Below, in pieces: positions 55,389 through 64,000 of a stretch of DNA of 64,000 nucleotides. The notes beneath the pieces are model-generated. The model was not told where the DNA came from and made no database searches. It worked only from the letters and a program-made list of their open reading frames with translations. The stretch comes from Cytophagales bacterium (lineage in GTDB: Bacteria; Bacteroidota; Bacteroidia; Cytophagales; Microscillaceae). Every line of letters begins with the position of its first letter. The first letter of the stretch is position 1. The stretch is taken from contig JAAFJG010000003.1 of the NCBI GenBank assembly GCA_013298075.1, positions 80,056 to 144,055 on the forward strand, in the 5' to 3' direction. The translations under genes were made by a program, and so were the position numbers.

Positions 55389-56045
55389 ATGTCTATTCAT
55401 AAAGAAGGTTATGTTTCTATCGTTATTGCGTTTTTAATAGGGCTTGCTCCCGCTTTGATAGGCGATTATTTGCAAGCACCAATTTGGTTTAATGCTATTT
55501 TATTCGTATTGGGCTGTGTTTTGATTGGTTTGGTGCTTAATTTTTTCCGAAATCCTACCAGAGAAATTACGTTGGATAATAATTGTATTTATGCACCTTG
55601 CGATGGCAAAATTGTGGTGATTGAGGACGTAATAGAGGACGAATATTTTAAAGAAAAAAGAAAACAAATTTCTATTTTTATGTCTCCTTTGAATGTCCAC
55701 GTCAATCGAAATCCTGTGGCAGGAATTGTCAGATATTTTCAATATCACGCAGGAAAATATTTGGTGGCTTGGCACCCAAAATCAAGCACCGAAAACGAAA
55801 GAACGACGTATGTTATTCAGGCTTTGAACGGAAAAGATATTCTTTTGAGGCAGATTGCGGGAGCAGTCGCAAGGCGAATTTGTTGGTATGTAAACGTAGG
55901 CGAAAGCGTGCAACAAGGCGAAGAATTTGGGTTTATAAAATTTGGTTCGCGTGTAGATATTTTTCTTCCTTTGGATATAAAAATAAAAGTAGAAATGGGA
56001 CAAAAAGCAATAGGCGGAAAAACTATTCTAGCCACTTTTGAATAA
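55389..56045 (+). CDS. psd: Phosphatidylserine decarboxylase proenzyme
   Basis: 218 residues, the short form common in Bacteroidota. Two N-terminal membrane helices precede FFRNPTREI and YAPCDGKIVVIED. MSPLNVHVNRNPVAGIV and FIKFGSRVDIFLP follow; autocleavage between G186 and S187 would form the pyruvoyl cofactor. It makes phosphatidylethanolamine at the inner membrane. No pssA is adjacent. Confidence 0.93.
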   Translation: MSIHKEGYVSIVIAFLIGLAPALIGDYLQAPIWFNAILFVLGCVLIGLVLNFFRNPTREITLDNNCIYAPCDGKIVVIEDVIEDEYFKEKRKQISIFMSPLNVHVNRNPVAGIVRYFQYHAGKYLVAWHPKSSTENERTTYVIQALNGKDILLRQIAGAVARRICWYVNVGESVQQGEEFGFIKFGSRVDIFLPLDIKIKVEMGQKAIGGKTILATFE

Positions 56046-56127
56046 TAACTCATTGATTTTCAATGTTTTATTTAATAAATTTCCCATAAAAACATCATAA
56101 AAATTAAAGAAAAAAACAACTAAAAAT

Positions 56128-58041
56128 ATGTCATATATTGAAAATAAATTACAAATAGCTATCAGTCAAGCGATTCAATTTCTTTATCAAATAGAAAATA
56201 TAGAAATTATTTTACAACCTACACGCAAAGAATTTAAAGGTTCACATACTTTTGTAACGTTTAATTTAGCTAAAAATCTGCAAAAAAATCCTGAATTAGT
56301 AGGCAATGAAATTGGTAATTATTTATTGCAAAATTATGCAGATTTAGTAACAGGAATTCAAATCGTAAAAGGTTTTTTGAATTTTAAAATTGCGAATAAA
56401 ATTTGGTTACAATTATTTACAGACGTACAAAACAAAGAAAATTTTGCTCAAAATCCAACAAAAAATATGCGTGTGATGGTCGAATATCCTTCGCCAAATA
56501 CGAATAAACCTTTGCATTTAGGACATTTGCGTAATATTTTTTTGGGAGATAGCGTGAGTCGGATTTTGGCTGCTGATGGATATGAAGTTATCAAAGCCAA
56601 TTTGGTGAACGATAGAGGAATTCATATTTGTAAATCGATGTTGGCATATCAAAAATTTGGGCAAAATGAAACGCCACAATCAGCGAATATAAAAGGCGAT
56701 CATTTGATAGGAAAATATTATGTTGCCTTCGAAAAACATCTTAGAATCGAATTAGAGCCTTTTATGGCGAAAATTGATAACAAAGATTTCACTGATTTTT
56801 CTGCTGAACATCAACCCAAAATAAAAGCATTAACAGAACAAATCGAGAAATTTAAAGATAATCGAAAGGAAGAAAAAAAATACAATGATGCAAAAAGTGG
56901 TTTGAAACAAATCGTACAAAATTATACTCCTTTGATGCGTGAGGCACAAGAAATGTTGCAAAAATGGGAAAAAAATGACGAAAATACCAAACAACTTTGG
57001 ACAAAAATGAATGGTTGGGTATATGAAGGTTTTGATGAAACCTATAAAAATTTAGGAGTTACTTTTGATAAATTTTATTATGAATCGGATACTTATTTGT
57101 TAGGAAAAAATATTGTAGAAGAAGGATTGCAAAAAGGTGTTTTTTATCAAAAAGAAGATAAGTCGGTTTGGATTGATTTGGTGAAAGAAAAATTAGACCA
57201 TAAATTAGTGTTGCGTGGTGATGGAACTTCTGTGTATGTAACGCAAGATTTAGGAACGGCTGATTTAAAATATAAAGATTTCAAGATTCAAAAATCTGTG
57301 TATGTGATTGGAGATGAACAAGAATATCATTGTCAAGTATTGTTCAAAACATTAGAAAAATTGGAGCGACCTTATGCCAAAGGTTTGTATCATTTGAGTT
57401 ATGGTATGATTGAACTGCCCGAAGGACGTATGAAATCACGTGATGGGAATGTGATTGATGCTGATGATATGATTGTAGAAATGAAAAAAGTAGCCCAATT
57501 AAAATGTGAAGAATTTGGACATATCAAAGATTATTCTGATGTAGAAAAAGAAAAATTATACGGACAAATTGGCTTGGGAGCAGTCAAATATTATTTATTA
57601 AAACTTGACCCAAAGAAAAAAATAATTTTTAAACCTGAAGAATCTGTCGAATTTGTGGGAGATGCTGCGCCTTTTATTCAATACAATCACGCACGTACAT
57701 GCTCGATTATGCGTAAAGCAAATGAATTAAAGATAGATTTTAGTGCGAATAGTTATCAAAATTATGAACATTTGCACGAAGCAGAGCAAAATTTATTAGA
57801 ATTATTGTTGTCGTTGCCCACACAAATTGCGGAAGCGGCTACTGCGTATTCGCCTGCGGTTTTGGCACAATATAGTTATGAAATTGCCAAAAGTTATAGT
57901 AAATTTTTTACAGAATGTTCTATTTTTCAGGCAGAAACCGAACATGCTAAAAGTTTTAGAATTGCTTTGTCATCATTTACACAAAAAACTTTAAAAAAAT
58001 CTTTGGCTTTATTGGGCATAGAAGCACCACAAAAAATGTAA
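56128..58041 (+). CDS. argS: Arginyl-tRNA synthetase
   Basis: 637 residues, class I. HIGH motif is HLGH (130-133) in PNTNKPLHLGHLRN. The KMSKS region is GRMKSRDGNVIDADDM, lacking a canonical KMSKS as in many ArgRS. C-terminal DALR anticodon-binding domain ends LKKSLALLGIEAPQKM. An insertion of about 60 charged residues near 215-275 resembles other Bacteroidota ArgRS. Confidence 0.97.
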   Translation: MSYIENKLQIAISQAIQFLYQIENIEIILQPTRKEFKGSHTFVTFNLAKNLQKNPELVGNEIGNYLLQNYADLVTGIQIVKGFLNFKIANKIWLQLFTDVQNKENFAQNPTKNMRVMVEYPSPNTNKPLHLGHLRNIFLGDSVSRILAADGYEVIKANLVNDRGIHICKSMLAYQKFGQNETPQSANIKGDHLIGKYYVAFEKHLRIELEPFMAKIDNKDFTDFSAEHQPKIKALTEQIEKFKDNRKEEKKYNDAKSGLKQIVQNYTPLMREAQEMLQKWEKNDENTKQLWTKMNGWVYEGFDETYKNLGVTFDKFYYESDTYLLGKNIVEEGLQKGVFYQKEDKSVWIDLVKEKLDHKLVLRGDGTSVYVTQDLGTADLKYKDFKIQKSVYVIGDEQEYHCQVLFKTLEKLERPYAKGLYHLSYGMIELPEGRMKSRDGNVIDADDMIVEMKKVAQLKCEEFGHIKDYSDVEKEKLYGQIGLGAVKYYLLKLDPKKKIIFKPEESVEFVGDAAPFIQYNHARTCSIMRKANELKIDFSANSYQNYEHLHEAEQNLLELLLSLPTQIAEAATAYSPAVLAQYSYEIAKSYSKFFTECSIFQAETEHAKSFRIALSSFTQKTLKKSLALLGIEAPQKM

Positions 58042-58103
58042 TGTTATTTCATAGAATTTTTAAGTATTTTATGAGTTCAGACGTAAAAGTATATCTAAAA
58101 AAC

Positions 58104-58145
58104 GCTCAAAATACTCCAGAAAATCTGTGTATTTTGAGCATTTTA
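58104..58145. terminator. Terminator between argS and the DUF6607-like gene
   Basis: GCTCAAAATAC pairs with GTATTTTGAGC around a 14-base loop, with T-rich sequence after it and A-rich before it. It serves both convergent genes. Confidence 0.7.
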
Positions 58146-58193
58146 TTTAGGTGATAAAACTATAAATTTGCTTTTTTAGTCTTTTCTGTTGTG

Positions 58194-59111
58194 TTATTTG
58201 ACTACAAAACTATCAATAATTTTATCCACTTCTTCTTGTGTGGCAGAAGGTAAAAGCATAAAAAGTTTAGTAAATAAAGGTTTATTATCTACTGATTTTC
58301 TAAGCGTTAGGTTTTGATTTTTGTCAAAAATACTATCCCATTTATTTCTTACTTTTTTCCATAAGAGTTGATTATTTTTCCACCAAATTTGTCCTAATTG
58401 GCATTTACTATCATCTACTTTTGTATAGACATCTACGCCTTTTTCTTGTGCCAAAAGAACATCTTTACCTTCATTTCCTCTCATAATTTTGTCATTGTCC
58501 TGCTCGTGAACCCAACCAAATGACGTAATTTCGTGGATATTTCTTCTTTTGAGTACATTATAATCACTTCTTTTGGTATGTTCACGTCTGGGAAGTGGTG
58601 CATCTGTTGTGTTTCTCCAAAGGCTCGTGCCGTCTACGTGTACCCAAGTAGCCGAACCTTCGTATCTTGGGCTATCATCTACCTGAAACACTTTTTGCGT
58701 CCATTGTCCTTTTACATTTTTGGCGTTTAATCGTGTAAAATTCCATGTACCTTCTTTAAAAAAAGAATACAATTCTTTGCTTTCATAAAGCCAATCTTGT
58801 CGCCAATGTTTGATAATATCTTTTTCGGTTTTTCCACCAATTAAGATATGTTGCAAAACAATCTTGTTAGATTTATCTTCTACTAACTCAACCCATTCGA
58901 GTCCACTATCGTGTTTGGTTTGAGATGGTTTGTAGTTGGTACTATCTTTTGAGTACCCAAATGTTTCAGTAAAATTAAATTTTACCTCATAACAGCCGCA
59001 CATTGCTTTGATGGCTTTTACGTCTTGTTGTTTTTTAGAGTCTTGCCCATTTACCGAAAAAGTGGTTATAAAGGCTAAAAATGCACAAAATACAAAATAA
59101 TTGCTTTTCAT
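58194..59111 (-). CDS. DUF6607-like secreted protein
   Basis: 305 residues with signal peptide (MKSNYFVFCAFLAFITTFSV, ending NGQ). AIKAMCGCYEVKFNFTETFG near the start of the mature part and IIKHWRQDWLYES are typical of DUF6607. Function of the family is not established. It is divergent from the haem-receptor operon with close facing promoters, which suggests a shared signal and a role in haem or iron uptake. Confidence 0.7.
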   Translation of the reverse strand: MKSNYFVFCAFLAFITTFSVNGQDSKKQQDVKAIKAMCGCYEVKFNFTETFGYSKDSTNYKPSQTKHDSGLEWVELVEDKSNKIVLQHILIGGKTEKDIIKHWRQDWLYESKELYSFFKEGTWNFTRLNAKNVKGQWTQKVFQVDDSPRYEGSATWVHVDGTSLWRNTTDAPLPRREHTKRSDYNVLKRRNIHEITSFGWVHEQDNDKIMRGNEGKDVLLAQEKGVDVYTKVDDSKCQLGQIWWKNNQLLWKKVRNKWDSIFDKNQNLTLRKSVDNKPLFTKLFMLLPSATQEEVDKIIDSFVVK

Positions 59112-59147
59112 AATGATTTTAAAAATTAAAAATTAAAAATAATTTTG

Positions 59148-59155
59148 CAAATATA
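59148..59155 (-). promoter_or_regulatory. -7 box of the DUF6607-like gene
   Basis: TATATTTGC on the minus strand, 37 bp before the start codon at 59111, fits TAnnTTTG. Confidence 0.5.
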
Positions 59156-59189
59156 TTGTTTTTATTTAGAATAATTAAAAATAATAACA

Positions 59190-59197
59190 TAATTTTG
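59190..59197 (+). promoter_or_regulatory. -7 box of the TonB receptor operon
   Basis: TAATTTTGC, 18 bp before the ATG at 59215. Between it and the facing promoter lies TTATTTAGAATAATTAAAAA, an AT-rich imperfect dyad that could be an iron-regulator (Fur-like) site; this is a guess. Confidence 0.5.
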
Positions 59198-59214
59198 CAA
59201 AAAAATAATTAAGA

Positions 59215-61296
59215 ATGATTCTAAATAGATACTTAACGCTTTTTATATTCTTTCTCTCCAATGTAATTTATGGGCAGGAATTAAAAAAAGAAAACATAGA
59301 TAGTTTACAAACTAATCAATTAGAAGAAGTAGTGATTACCGCTACTCGAACCGAAAAAAAAGTTTCTTCTGTGCCTTTGCCTATTTTGGTAATTACTGCT
59401 GATGATATTGCCAAAACAGGCACAGCAAGACTCAACGAAATATTAGCCGAACAGACAGGTTTGTTACTTACTCCTTCTTTTGGTGGTGGCGAAGGCATAC
59501 AGATACAAGGTTTAGATGCTGCTTATACTTTGATTTTGATAGATGGCGTGCCTTTGGTTGGCAGAAGTGCTGGTACTTTGGATTTATCACGCATAAGTGT
59601 TGGTAATATTGAGCGAATTGAAGTCGTAAAAGGTGCTTCTTCTTCTCTCTATGGCTCTGATGCTTTGGCAGGGGTTATTAATATTATAACCAAAAAAACA
59701 CAAAAAGATAAATTTTCAGGTGATTTTGCGTATCGTCAAGCAAGTTTTGATACCAAAGACGCAAGTTTGAATTTGGATTGGAAAAAAAGAAAATTGACAA
59801 CAAGTATATTTGGTAACTATTTTTCGACCAGTGGATATAATTTGGATAAAAATGCTATTTTGCCCACCGTTGAGCCTTATTCGAATATGACCATTAACCC
59901 AAAAATATATTATGATTTTTCAGAAAATCTAAAATTATTCATAAGTACACGTTTTTATAAACAAAAACAAGATAATAGAAGTATTATTTTGGGAGAAAAT
60001 TATCAAGGAATTTCTACTATCCAAGAATGGAACGCACAAACTAAACTAACTCAAAAATGGAACGAAAAAATAACTTCCGAATACGAAATATATGCCACCA
60101 ATTACAAAGCAGACGAATTTTTAAATAATCGTTATGACCAACTTTTTGAGCAAAATTATTATAATCAATGGCTTTTCCGTCCTGAAATAAGAACACATTT
60201 TAGTATCCAAAAAAGTAAATTGACCACAGGAATTGGATTGAATTATGAAACATTAGACCGAACTTATTTTGGTAATCAAGTTATTTTTAATGCGCAATAT
60301 ATGTTTGCTCAATACGATTGGACTTTGAACTCAAAAGTCAATATGATTATTGGTTTTCGATATGATAATCATACACAATATAAATCTCAATTAAGCCCTA
60401 AAATCTCGCTCAATTATAAAATAAACGATTATTTTGCTTTCAAAACTTCTTTAGGATATGGATTTAAAGCACCTGATTTTAGACAATTATATTTTGATTT
60501 TACTAATTCGGCGGTAGGTTATACCGTTTTGGGTTATAATATAGCCCAAAATAGATTAAGGGAACTCGAAGCACAAGGGCAAATAGTACGTAGAAATAGT
60601 AATATAGATTTTTCAAATGCTTTGAAACCTGAAAGTTCTTTAAATTTTAATATGGGTATTTCTTTTCAAAAAGATAAAGTAAAAATAGAATTGAATACTT
60701 TTTATAATGCTATTTCAAATTTGATAGATACTAAAGTAATTGCCCAAAAAGTAAGTGGACAAAACGTATTTAGTTATTTTAATATTGATAAAATATTTAC
60801 TTATGGTTTAGAATTAAATACTACTTACTTGATTTCCAATGGTTTGAAGTTGAGTTTTGGCTATCAATATCTTATAGCCAAAGATAATTCGGTATTACAA
60901 GAAATAGAGGAAGGTAAAATTTTTGCTCGTAATCCGCAAACTTTACAATCGTTCAAGATTAAAAATGAAGACTATTTTGGTTTGTTTAATCGTTCGAGGC
61001 ATACGGCTAATATCAAAATTTTTTATCAAATTCCTAAAATAAATACCGATGTCAATCTTAGGGTATTTTATAGGAGTAAATATGGTCTTTTTGATACTAA
61101 TAATAATCAAATTTTGGATAATTATGATATATTTGTCAAATCTTATTTTTTGACCAATTTATATCTCTCGAAAACTATTAAAAAAAAATATACCATTCAA
61201 ACAGGTGCTAATAATATTTTTAATTTTACAAATCCTGCCGAAATTAGTAATATTTCAGGGAGGTTGATTTTTCTCAAATTGCAAATTATTTTTTAA
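59215..61296 (+). CDS. TonB-dependent outer-membrane receptor (HmuR-like)
   Basis: 693 residues. Signal peptide to about 20. The plug domain (about 38-150) has VVITATRTEKKVSSVPLPIL (TonB-box region), GIQIQGLDAAYTLILIDGVP and VVKGASSSLYGSDALAGVIN. The beta-barrel ends GRLIFLKLQIIF with a terminal Phe. Co-oriented with a HmuY lipoprotein gene, so haem or a haem-carrying ligand is the most likely substrate. No carboxypeptidase-like N-terminal domain. Confidence 0.88.
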   Translation: MILNRYLTLFIFFLSNVIYGQELKKENIDSLQTNQLEEVVITATRTEKKVSSVPLPILVITADDIAKTGTARLNEILAEQTGLLLTPSFGGGEGIQIQGLDAAYTLILIDGVPLVGRSAGTLDLSRISVGNIERIEVVKGASSSLYGSDALAGVINIITKKTQKDKFSGDFAYRQASFDTKDASLNLDWKKRKLTTSIFGNYFSTSGYNLDKNAILPTVEPYSNMTINPKIYYDFSENLKLFISTRFYKQKQDNRSIILGENYQGISTIQEWNAQTKLTQKWNEKITSEYEIYATNYKADEFLNNRYDQLFEQNYYNQWLFRPEIRTHFSIQKSKLTTGIGLNYETLDRTYFGNQVIFNAQYMFAQYDWTLNSKVNMIIGFRYDNHTQYKSQLSPKISLNYKINDYFAFKTSLGYGFKAPDFRQLYFDFTNSAVGYTVLGYNIAQNRLRELEAQGQIVRRNSNIDFSNALKPESSLNFNMGISFQKDKVKIELNTFYNAISNLIDTKVIAQKVSGQNVFSYFNIDKIFTYGLELNTTYLISNGLKLSFGYQYLIAKDNSVLQEIEEGKIFARNPQTLQSFKIKNEDYFGLFNRSRHTANIKIFYQIPKINTDVNLRVFYRSKYGLFDTNNNQILDNYDIFVKSYFLTNLYLSKTIKKKYTIQTGANNIFNFTNPAEISNISGRLIFLKLQIIF

Positions 61297-61356
61297 TACT
61301 TTTTATATTTTTTTATTTTATTTTTTTATTTATTTTATTTATTTATTTTATATTTT

Positions 61357-61833
61357 ATGTCAAATACAAACAAAGGAAGGCGAATTGTGAGCGTCTTAAA
61401 CATTATTTTTAGGTTAGCGTTGGGTGGAATGTTAATTCTGGGCGCATTCAAAAAATTTGAAAAACCTATGCCATCACCCACTGCTTTGGTGGAGCAGATA
61501 AAAACGGGAAAGTTAAAAACGGACAATATTCCTGTACTCAAAATCAAAAATTATATTTTTGGACTCAAACAAACCAATTATTTTTGGCAATTTTTAGGAA
61601 TTGTAGAATTTGTAACGGGTATTTTGTTAATTAGTCAGTTTTTTGGATTATTGGGGGCAATTATAGCGATGCCTATTACGATTCATATTTTTCTTTTTCA
61701 TATTTTTCTTGAGCCTAATGATACATTTGAATTGGTCGAAACTTTTTTACTTTTCGCGGTCAATGTTTGGCTTATTTTGTACGATTATCCAAAATGGAAA
61801 GCAGTACTTTTTACAAAACAAATTTTCAATTAA
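61357..61833 (+). CDS. DoxX-like small membrane protein
   Basis: 158 residues with four hydrophobic helices (NIIFRLALGGMLILGAFKKF, FLGIVEFVTGILLISQFFGL and two more) and a KFEKP motif after helix 1, as in DoxX-like proteins. It lies between the receptor and HmuY genes (60 and 30 bp gaps). Specific role in the operon unknown. Confidence 0.7.
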   Translation: MSNTNKGRRIVSVLNIIFRLALGGMLILGAFKKFEKPMPSPTALVEQIKTGKLKTDNIPVLKIKNYIFGLKQTNYFWQFLGIVEFVTGILLISQFFGLLGAIIAMPITIHIFLFHIFLEPNDTFELVETFLLFAVNVWLILYDYPKWKAVLFTKQIFN

Positions 61834-61863
61834 CTTTTTTATATTCACTTAATTTTTATTATT

Positions 61864-62490
61864 ATGTTTAAATTATCTTTTTTCAAATATTCTATTTTAG
61901 CATTGGTCGTTTTATTTTCGGCTTGCACAAAAAAAGAAACTGCTCCAGAGCCTGTTTCTGCTTTAGAAATTAAAACTTTCTCGAACCTTTCTGCCCCTCA
62001 AACAGGCGGTAATGGACAGCCCACAGGTGGCGTATTTACGAGGTTTAGTTTTTCAGAAAATGCAGTTGTAACCAATAATAATTGGGATATTGCTTTCAGA
62101 GGAACAACTATTTTGGTCAATGGTGGCACACAAATCGGTATCACAGACGAACCTACACGCACAGGTAATGCGGGAGTAAGTATCGTTTCGGGAACGTTGG
62201 AATCTGTAACCTCAATTCCAAATGCAAGTACTTTCGTACAAGATGCTACTGCTATTTATGCCATTCCTACGGGAAGTAATAATGGTTGGTATAATTATAA
62301 TGCTACTACTAATATTATTAGCCCTATTGCAGGAAAGGTTTTTGTGGTCAAAACTTATAACGGAAAATACGCAAAATTTGAGATTTTGAGCTATTATCAA
62401 AATGCACCTACTACTCCAAGTGCAAGTTCGGTATCTAAATATTATACTTTACGATTTGTTTATCAACCAAATAGTAACACTTCTTTTTAG
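61864..62490 (+). CDS. HmuY-family haem-binding lipoprotein
   Basis: 208 residues. Lipobox VLFSAC (C at 21). Core sequence NNWDIAFRGTTILVNGGTQI followed by ITDEPTRTGNAGVS, typical of HmuY, then KVFVVKTYNGKYAKFEILSY. HmuY binds haem at the surface and passes it to the HmuR receptor. The histidine ligands of Porphyromonas HmuY are not evident, so ligand residues may differ (as in some Bacteroidota relatives). Confidence 0.75.
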   Translation: MFKLSFFKYSILALVVLFSACTKKETAPEPVSALEIKTFSNLSAPQTGGNGQPTGGVFTRFSFSENAVVTNNNWDIAFRGTTILVNGGTQIGITDEPTRTGNAGVSIVSGTLESVTSIPNASTFVQDATAIYAIPTGSNNGWYNYNATTNIISPIAGKVFVVKTYNGKYAKFEILSYYQNAPTTPSASSVSKYYTLRFVYQPNSNTSF

Positions 62491-62512
62491 TTTATCAAAA
62501 ATAATAATATTT

Positions 62513-62540
62513 AAAAGCAGTTAATTTTTTAACTGCTTTT
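62513..62540 (+). terminator. Terminator of the haem operon
   Basis: AAAAGCAGTTA pairs with TAACTGCTTTT around a T-rich loop, 22 bp past the HmuY stop. A second hairpin (ACATTCGA/TCGAATGT type) follows at 62552-62595. Confidence 0.7.
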
Positions 62541-62610
62541 ATTTCAAAAAAATAACATACATTCGAAATAAAAAAACCTCGAATGTACGTTATTTATTCA
62601 ACCTAAAAAA

Positions 62611-62769
62611 TTAGCCTGTCGTTTTAATTCTATTTTTTTCCTCATCTGAAGCCCCTGTTTTTCTTAAATTCAAGCCTTTTCCTTGATTAAATCTATAACC
62701 AAACGAAACCGTAACAACACGACTATCCAATGTACTAAAAAAGTTTACTTGTGCATTAGATAGTATTTT
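62611..62769 (-). pseudogene. 3' remnant of an outer-membrane receptor-type barrel gene
   Basis: The minus-strand frame reads AQVNFFSTLDSRVVTVSFGY, then RFNQGKGLNLRKTGASDEEK, NRIKTTG and stop. This is the usual C-terminus (last barrel strand plus charged tail) of Bacteroidota TonB-receptor-like barrels. It is blocked upstream by a stop at 62770, and no further barrel sequence is present. Confidence 0.55.
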
Positions 62770-62875
62770 TTAACATTTCGAATGTTTTTTTTGAAATTCT
62801 TATCATTTATCAAAATATATTTTACCTTTGTAAAAAAATAAAATAGTATAAAACGATATAAAAATAAAAAAAAGT

Positions 62876-63871
62876 ATGGCATATTCATTTAGAGTTGGAA
62901 CTTTCAATGTTTTAAATCTTATTTTACCAAATTTGGTTTATTATGGCAAAGAAAAATATACACAAGAACAATACGACAAAAAAATTACTTGGATTGCACA
63001 ACAATTAGATAATATGCAAGTTGATATTGTTGGTTTTCAAGAAGTTTTTAGCGAGGAGGCGTTGAAAGATGTCCTCAAAAAAACAAAAAATTTGAAAGAT
63101 GCCCATATTTTTATGGCAAAAAATCCTGAAACTGATAAGCCTTCGGTGGCGGTTGTTTCTCGTTTTCCTATCACCCATACACAAAGCCATCATCAATTAC
63201 AAGTGCCTTTAGCGTTGGAAGGTATGGAAGCAATGCCCGTAGAAAAATTTACTCGCCCGATAGCAGAAGTGGAAATTGAGATAAAAGAAGGTAAAAAAAT
63301 TCATTTCTTTGTTGCCCATCTCAAATCTAAAAGACCAATGTTGTTGGAGAATGAAACCCGAGATAATCCGTTAGACCAAGCCAAAGGAGAAGCAAGGTCT
63401 TTGCTTTGTAGGATTAATGAAGCCATAAATTTGAGAGCGGTTTTGTTGGATAAATTAAAAAATAGAGGTTGTCCTGTGATTTTAGTGGGTGATTTGAATG
63501 ATACGACAACAGCCGTTACGACTCAAATTGTGTCAGGTAATCCGCCTTTTCGCAAATGGCCTATCGAAGTAAAAAAGAAAATTTGGGACGTGGTATTGTA
63601 TCACGTAAAAAATCTTCAAGCACGCAAAAGTATGCAAGATATGTATTATACGCACGTACATAATGGGCATTACGAGAGCCTTGACCATATTTTAGTCAGT
63701 CAAGAATTTTTAGGTGAAAATAAAAATAGCGATTGGGCAGTGGAATATGTGCGAGTTTTTAATGATCATTTGGTTGATAGTACTTTGTCTGATGATGAAG
63801 TAAATTATTGGCAATCTGACCACGCACAAGTGGTTGCGATTATTGAGGAAAAATATAAAGAACAACATTAA
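62876..63871 (+). CDS. Endonuclease/exonuclease/phosphatase family protein
   Basis: 331 residues. EEP-fold motifs: RVGTFNVLNL (Asn), VGFQEVF (Glu), HFFVAHLKSKRP, VILVGDLNDT (Asp, Asn) and the terminal SDHAQVV (Asp-His). No signal peptide. The family cleaves phosphodiester bonds in nucleic acids, phospholipid headgroups or other phosphoesters; the substrate here cannot be told. Confidence 0.88.
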   Translation: MAYSFRVGTFNVLNLILPNLVYYGKEKYTQEQYDKKITWIAQQLDNMQVDIVGFQEVFSEEALKDVLKKTKNLKDAHIFMAKNPETDKPSVAVVSRFPITHTQSHHQLQVPLALEGMEAMPVEKFTRPIAEVEIEIKEGKKIHFFVAHLKSKRPMLLENETRDNPLDQAKGEARSLLCRINEAINLRAVLLDKLKNRGCPVILVGDLNDTTTAVTTQIVSGNPPFRKWPIEVKKKIWDVVLYHVKNLQARKSMQDMYYTHVHNGHYESLDHILVSQEFLGENKNSDWAVEYVRVFNDHLVDSTLSDDEVNYWQSDHAQVVAIIEEKYKEQH

Positions 63872-63937
63872 TTTTGGACTTTGGACAAAAATATGTTAAA
63901 AAATAAGAAATGACAAAAATTTTCTGTAATTTTGAAA

Positions 63938-64000
63938 ATGCAAAATTCCACTACTACAGAAAAGGCTTGTCAAGGTCTTTTAGGTTTACCACTTTTACGT
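63938..64000 (+). CDS. Start of a further gene, cut by the window edge
   Basis: An open frame from the ATG at 63938 reads MQNSTTTEKACQGLLGLPLL and continues past the edge. Too short to identify. TAATTTTG at 63927-63934 resembles a -7 box but lies too near the ATG. Confidence 0.35.
   Translation, partial: MQNSTTTEKACQGLLGLPLLR

Overview
The window is AT-rich chromosomal DNA from a Bacteroidota bacterium, most likely of the Cytophagales type (class-level placement is inference). The signs are start sites without strong Shine-Dalgarno sequences, promoter boxes of the form TAnnTTTG (in the best cases with TTTG 19 bp upstream), many outer-membrane beta-barrels, an OmpA protein with thrombospondin type 3 repeats, DUF6048/DUF6452/DUF6607 proteins and a HmuY/HmuR haem system. 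Most of it is ordinary chromosome with scattered accessory islands.

Layout. 0.1-3.9 kb: an SPFH protein, a DUF1015 protein and an RsmF-like rRNA m5C methyltransferase. 3.9-8.5 kb: an accessory island. It holds dinD, an EcoRI-type adenine methyltransferase translationally coupled to a DUF262-HNH nuclease, a deleted second copy of that nuclease gene directly behind dinD, a short CRISPR-like array, and at least two families of small inverted-repeat elements. 8.6-23.9 kb: one long minus-strand ribosomal protein operon from rplC to rplQ, including secY, map, infA and rpoA. It has a terminator-like hairpin in its leader, and rpsJ is missing from its usual place ahead of rplC. 24.2-27.7 kb: a small Cys-rich protein convergent with a single-chain Type IIG restriction-modification enzyme. 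28.2-31.8 kb: purE, a beta-barrel protein and a MacB-type ABC permease. 31.9-33.2 kb: insertion-sequence remains, a small secreted protein and a 213-bp MITE-like element inside a TAAAA microsatellite. 33.3-35.5 kb: ung, an orphan SLATT-like two-helix membrane protein and a truncated ORF.

35.5-40.5 kb: a four-gene glycan cassette (GT-C glycosyltransferase, two sugar epimerases, a family 2 glycosyltransferase) bracketed by a 144-bp direct repeat. 40.6-46 kb: tRNA-Leu and tRNA-Gly, a DtxR/MntR regulator, a PagL-like lipid A deacylase, an acyl-CoA dehydrogenase, and a DUF6048 gene behind two tandem DUF6452 genes. 46.2-50.2 kb: a large OmpA-family protein, a lipoprotein, a CheY-like receiver and a KTSC protein. 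51.1-58 kb: lepA, a DUF5678-like/retropepsin-like pair, a methyltransferase, psd and argS. 58.2-62.5 kb: a probable haem-acquisition locus (DUF6607 divergent from TonB receptor, DoxX and HmuY). The window ends with an endonuclease/exonuclease/phosphatase-family protein and the first codons of another gene.

The strongest candidate for something undescribed is the 3.9-8.5 kb island. dinD and the EcoRI-type methyltransferase sit in parallel modules: similar palindromic upstream element, identical ATGA coupling to the same downstream gene start, similar terminator. This suggests the two genes are interchangeable partners of one DUF262-HNH nuclease. All functions are inferred from sequence reading alone; no database search was run.
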